NCBI GenBank assembly: GCA_030490835.1
Contig: CM059977.1
Span: 25,463,335 to 25,527,334, forward strand
Reading direction: 5' to 3'
DNA from: Annona cherimola
Taxonomy: Eukaryota; Streptophyta; Magnoliopsida; Magnoliales; Annonaceae
DNA: 64,000 nucleotides
This document shows positions 60,771 through 64,000 of the stretch, piece by piece (the stretch's first letter is position 1; every line of letters begins with the position of its first letter). The position numbers and the translations under genes were made by a program. Under the pieces are notes generated by a model that saw only the letters and a list, made by a program, of their open reading frames with translations, did not search any database and was not told the origin of the DNA.

Positions 60771-60951
60771 ATTAATTACAACAAAACGATGTATATTTAT
60801 TTTAAAAAAATTTAGGACAACATGAATATATCTTTGAAGGATTCTATTTATTAAAATATTTTTAAAATACCAAATTTTTTAATTTATAAGTTAAATTAGC
60901 TTTTCAAGAAAAAATTTATTCAAGTTCCCACTTGTTGTATGTGTCAATTTT

Positions 60952-61270
60952 GGACCTTGATTGCATGTGCCGGGAGCATGCAGCGCTGCTCCCGGGCGCA
61001 TACACCTATTTTTTAAAAAAAAAAAAAAAATTTACAATATTGTTAATCTATATCTATTCAATATGTATATAAATTTTTACCGTTTTTGGAGTATTTTAGA
61101 TTTTTTTTTTACAATCATTGGCATTTTAGGTAATTTAAAATTACCTAAAATGCCAAAAAAAAACCTAAAATACTCCAAAAATGATAAAAATTTATAAACA
61201 TGTTAAATACACTTAGATTAACAGTTTTATAAAAAAAAATGGGTGTATGGGGCGCATGCAATCAAGGTCA
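60952..61270. mobile_element. Foldback element, near-intact
   Basis: Ends GGACCTTGATTGCATG and, on the minus strand, TGACCTTGATTGCATG. The arms meet at a perfect centre, GGTAATTTAAAATTACC, near 61138. The flanking 9-bp repeat is GTCAATTTT at 60943-60951 and GTCAATTTC at 61271-61279. It lies 160 bp from the stop of the fourth UGT. Confidence 0.82.
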
Positions 61271-61431
61271 GTCAATTTCCCCATCTGAAAAAGTAGATAT
61301 GTGAAAACAAGCTCATCATCTTTTGTTTCTATTAAAAAAAAAAAAAAGTTCATCATCTTTTGCAGCCATCATATACATGGACATTGATTATTTGGGGGCA
61401 AAATACTGATTTGGTAAGGCATGATCCATTA

Positions 61432-62862
61432 TCATCTTTTGGACTTGACGAAGTCGATGAATCTATCCAGGTAGTCTTGGTGAAGCTTTTGGTCTGCGAA
61501 AATGTCCTTCATTTCCATGGCTCTACTCCTTAATCTCTTTCCTTCTTCTTCAACCATTGCCCTCTTCAGCGATCGAGCGATCGCATCCCCGTGGAAAGAC
61601 CCATCATCTCTGTTCACTGATACTTGTATGGCCAGGCCTTTGTCCACCAAATGCCGTGCATCCAATGTCTGAGTGTTTGCAAGCGGAAGCACGACCATAA
61701 CGTGCCCGTGCTGGAGGGTCTCGATAATGGAGCTCCACCCAGCATGGAACAGAGATCCACCTATGGCGGGATGGGCCAAGATCTCCAGCTGCGGCACCCA
61801 ACCCATGTAGATGTTCCCTCGAACACCTACACGCCTCTCGAATTCAGGTGGAAGGAAGCTGCTGATAGTACTCTCTTCATTGCCTGCTGCAGCCCAAACA
61901 GGCCTCCTGAGTGCCCAGAGAAATGGCAATCCACACAGCTCAAGACCATGGGCAATCTCGTGCACTTGATCTTTGCTCAGCTTGCATTCACTGCCAAAAG
62001 CCACGAACACTACCGATTTGGGGGCCTGTTCATCCAGCCACCTGAAGGTGTTGGCGCACCTGCTTCTGGGGTCATCATCCCTTTCTCTCTGCTCCTGCTG
62101 CCTAATTGGTGGGAGAAGTCCAATAGGGATGATGGGCCTCATGTGAAACTTTTTCACGCAATTCAAGAACTCCTCTTCATACTCGGGGCAGCTTCGAATG
62201 GCTACAGCTGCACTCCCTTCCAGTGACAGGGCCATATATTCGGCGCCTGAAACACCCGAGGGATTGGACCTGAAAATGGCTTCGTGGATGGCGCTGGCTT
62301 CATGGGGGGCGAAAGCAACCGATGTATTGAAGTCCATCCATGGTTGAGGCGACGTCAGGCTCTCTGGAGATGGCCATAACTTCTCCAGCCCATCTCCCAT
62401 CATAGACTCAAAGGGCCCCATGAACGCCAGCATCGTGGCGGAGTAGATGGAGAAGAGCACATGTGGGATGCCCGATTCCTTGGCGATCCTCGACGCCCAA
62501 CAGGGGAAGATGTCGTGGATGATCCAATCCGGATGATCGTGGGCGATGAACTGCTGGAAGGCCGGGAAGGAGAGGTCGAAGGCCTTCTTTAAGTACTCAT
62601 CGGAGTCCTCGATGACGTCGGCGGTGGCCTCGACGCCCTCGGGGAGGCCATCCACAGGCGGCAAGGGGAGGTGGACGAAGGAGATGAGATGTGAGACGTG
62701 GTGTGGGATTTTGGGGAGCCTTTGGATGTTTCTTGGGGTGGTGAGGAAGGATACTCTAATGCCAGCTTTGGCTAGTGCTGTGGAGAGTTGAAGGAATGGG
62801 AGCATGTGGCCAAAGGCCAGCCATGGAAGCATCATCACATGCATTCCAATTCCATCGGCCAT
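61432..62862 (-). CDS. UDP-glycosyltransferase, UGT91-like
   Basis: A single-exon family-1 glycosyltransferase of 476 residues. The catalytic His is His19 (WLAFGHMLPF) and its Asp partner is Asp116 (IIHDIFPCW). The PSPG donor motif is residues 354-397, from WVPQLEILAHP to PLANTQ. As in the 50-kb paralogue the usual acidic residue before the final Gln is missing, here Thr. The core is HAGWSS. It is close to the 35- and 50-kb copies (shared RNIQRLP, PIIPIGLLPP, GSECKLSKDQV, GHVMVVLPLAN) and more distant from the 19-kb copy. The start context GAGAGCCATGGCC is favourable. A 54-bp repeat family flanks the gene on both sides. Confidence 0.93.
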   Translation of the reverse strand: MADGIGMHVMMLPWLAFGHMLPFLQLSTALAKAGIRVSFLTTPRNIQRLPKIPHHVSHLISFVHLPLPPVDGLPEGVEATADVIEDSDEYLKKAFDLSFPAFQQFIAHDHPDWIIHDIFPCWASRIAKESGIPHVLFSIYSATMLAFMGPFESMMGDGLEKLWPSPESLTSPQPWMDFNTSVAFAPHEASAIHEAIFRSNPSGVSGAEYMALSLEGSAAVAIRSCPEYEEEFLNCVKKFHMRPIIPIGLLPPIRQQEQRERDDDPRSRCANTFRWLDEQAPKSVVFVAFGSECKLSKDQVHEIAHGLELCGLPFLWALRRPVWAAAGNEESTISSFLPPEFERRVGVRGNIYMGWVPQLEILAHPAIGGSLFHAGWSSIIETLQHGHVMVVLPLANTQTLDARHLVDKGLAIQVSVNRDDGSFHGDAIARSLKRAMVEEEGKRLRSRAMEMKDIFADQKLHQDYLDRFIDFVKSKR

Positions 62863-63117
62863 GGCTCTCTAATTCCCAGACGGAGCTGGACTACGGTGGG
62901 AGCTGAAAATTAAATGATTAATGCGGGGTGCCGCACCTCATCAAGGATGCAGGGAGTGGTGATGGTCCTACCAAATGTCAATATATTCATGCGTTCAGAG
63001 AAGAGATAAGGCTATTAAATTACCTCATTTGTCGCTTTTGGGGCGAGGCAAACGTCGGAGAAAGATCTATGGTAAAAATTTGGCAGCCGTCCCATGGGTT
63101 ATGAATATGAGTAAAAA
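62863..63117 (-). promoter_or_regulatory. 5' flank of the fourth UGT
   Basis: The expected promoter region. No convincing TATA box was found. It shares no obvious long alignment with the flanks of the 35- and 50-kb copies. Confidence 0.3.
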
Positions 63118-63562
63118 AGATAAGGATTATTTTCAAATATACTCATTATATTTGATCTTAATTTTAAATATATCCACTATATTTTCAAATTTTCAAATAT
63201 ACCAGTTACATTTACATTTAATTTAAAAAATACTTATTCTATGAACTAATATGCCCCTCGAATTTATAATATAATTGGAAAAATTAAATATTATAACTTG
63301 TTATTGCCCTAATTGTACATAAATTCTAAATTTAAAGCGTCTTAATTTCATTTTCTTTTTATTCATTTCATCATTTATTATTTTGCAACAGGGGTATTTT
63401 ATGTTTTTTAAAAATTTTAACTAATGGTTTTTGACGAAATGTTTTTTTTTTGGGATTAAATACAAACATAGTAGGTGTATTTAGGATTTTTAAAATGTAA
63501 CTAGTATATTTGGAATTAAGGTCAAATGCAATGATTATATTTGGAATAACCCAAAAGATAAT
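63118..63562. mobile_element. Short TIR element related to that at 11.8 kb
   Basis: Inverted ends with repeated CAAATATACTCATTATATTTGA-like motifs on the left and TCAAATGCAATGATTATATTTG on the right. No coding sequence is visible. A decayed MITE-like stretch follows to about 63745. Confidence 0.55.
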
Positions 63563-64000
63563 AAAGATAGAATAGTCTTGTAATTGTATAGAAAAGTATA
63601 CAAAATGATTATAATACAGGCTTAATAAAAAAAACAGAGTAATTAAATAGCTAAGATGCTGAGTTATATAAAAACTGTACGCAGAAAAATTGAGATTTTT
63701 TTTCTTTTTACTTTTATCTCAAGCCAAACGCACTATCATGTCTCCCATTCTCCGGAATAATATGTCCGTGGCAATTTCGTTAACAATATTGTTATATTTA
63801 CACTATGAAGTAGATCGAAAATCATATATAAATAACGAAAACACTTATATATACACTCATGGACACGTTATAAAATTAATGTTAGCATTTTTATAGAATT
63901 ACTTATCTATATAAAGATGACGTCTTAGACAATTTAAATGTATGTTAGAAATATACTTCTAGATGCAATAGATCAGTCCCTTTTAGTTATGTTTGTATGT
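63563..64000. other. Window end, repeat sequence
   Basis: No gene. A degenerate Tourist-like stretch at about 63560-63745 is followed by AT-rich DNA. The last 45-55 bases are a further copy of the 54-bp unit found at 60.6 kb. Confidence 0.45.

Overview
This is a plant (angiosperm) nuclear window. The grounds are spliced genes with GT-AG introns, a plant-type UDP-glycosyltransferase cluster, a type-I pectin methylesterase, a P-class PPR gene, a telobox Myb gene, very AT-rich intergenic DNA full of small transposons, and inserted plastid DNA. The species cannot be named from the sequence. I found no bacterial features, rRNA, functional tRNA or CRISPR array.

Layout. From 1 to 5.8 kb there is non-coding DNA with old repeats. 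A five-exon telobox-Myb (TRFL-like) gene lies on the minus strand at 5.8-11.3 kb. From 11.8 to 13.8 kb is a pile of TIR and foldback elements. A two-exon PMEI-pectinesterase gene lies on the plus strand at 15.5-18.5 kb. The first UGT gene (19.0-20.5 kb, minus) is convergent with it. From 21 to 35 kb is a repeat field: a 2-kb long-TIR element, a hAT-like element, Tourist-like MITEs, a nested inverted repeat, a foldback element carrying plastid DNA, a SINE and a TRIM-like LTR. A frameshifted UGT follows at 35.4-36.8 kb. Upstream of it are a hAT MITE, a foldback element and a ten-copy tandem array of about 665 bp units (38.9-45.5 kb). Then come more repeats, the third UGT (49.1-50.5 kb), the PPR gene (53.1-55.0 kb), an RNase H remnant of a non-LTR element, repeats, and the fourth UGT (61.4-62.9 kb).

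The four UGT copies share one orientation and form a tandem cluster over 44 kb. Three of them (35, 50 and 61 kb) form a close subclade in which the usual acidic residue near the end of the sugar-donor (PSPG) motif is Cys or Thr. The 35-kb copy has a one-base deletion inside that motif, and its 3' half is nearly identical to the 50-kb copy, which suggests gene conversion. The other genes have no evident pathway link to one another.

The most unusual feature is a family of palindromic foldback elements with 9-bp target-site duplications (Mutator-like). In at least two copies the exact symmetry centre has been a rearrangement point. At 32.2-33.3 kb the centre holds a mosaic of three non-adjacent plastid fragments (psbD, the rps12-rpl20 spacer with the rpl20 start, and rps15). 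At 38.7-45.5 kb the centre is the junction from which half the element plus UGT 5' flank was amplified into a tandem array. The paralogous UGT flank at 51.0 kb preserves the pre-insertion site.
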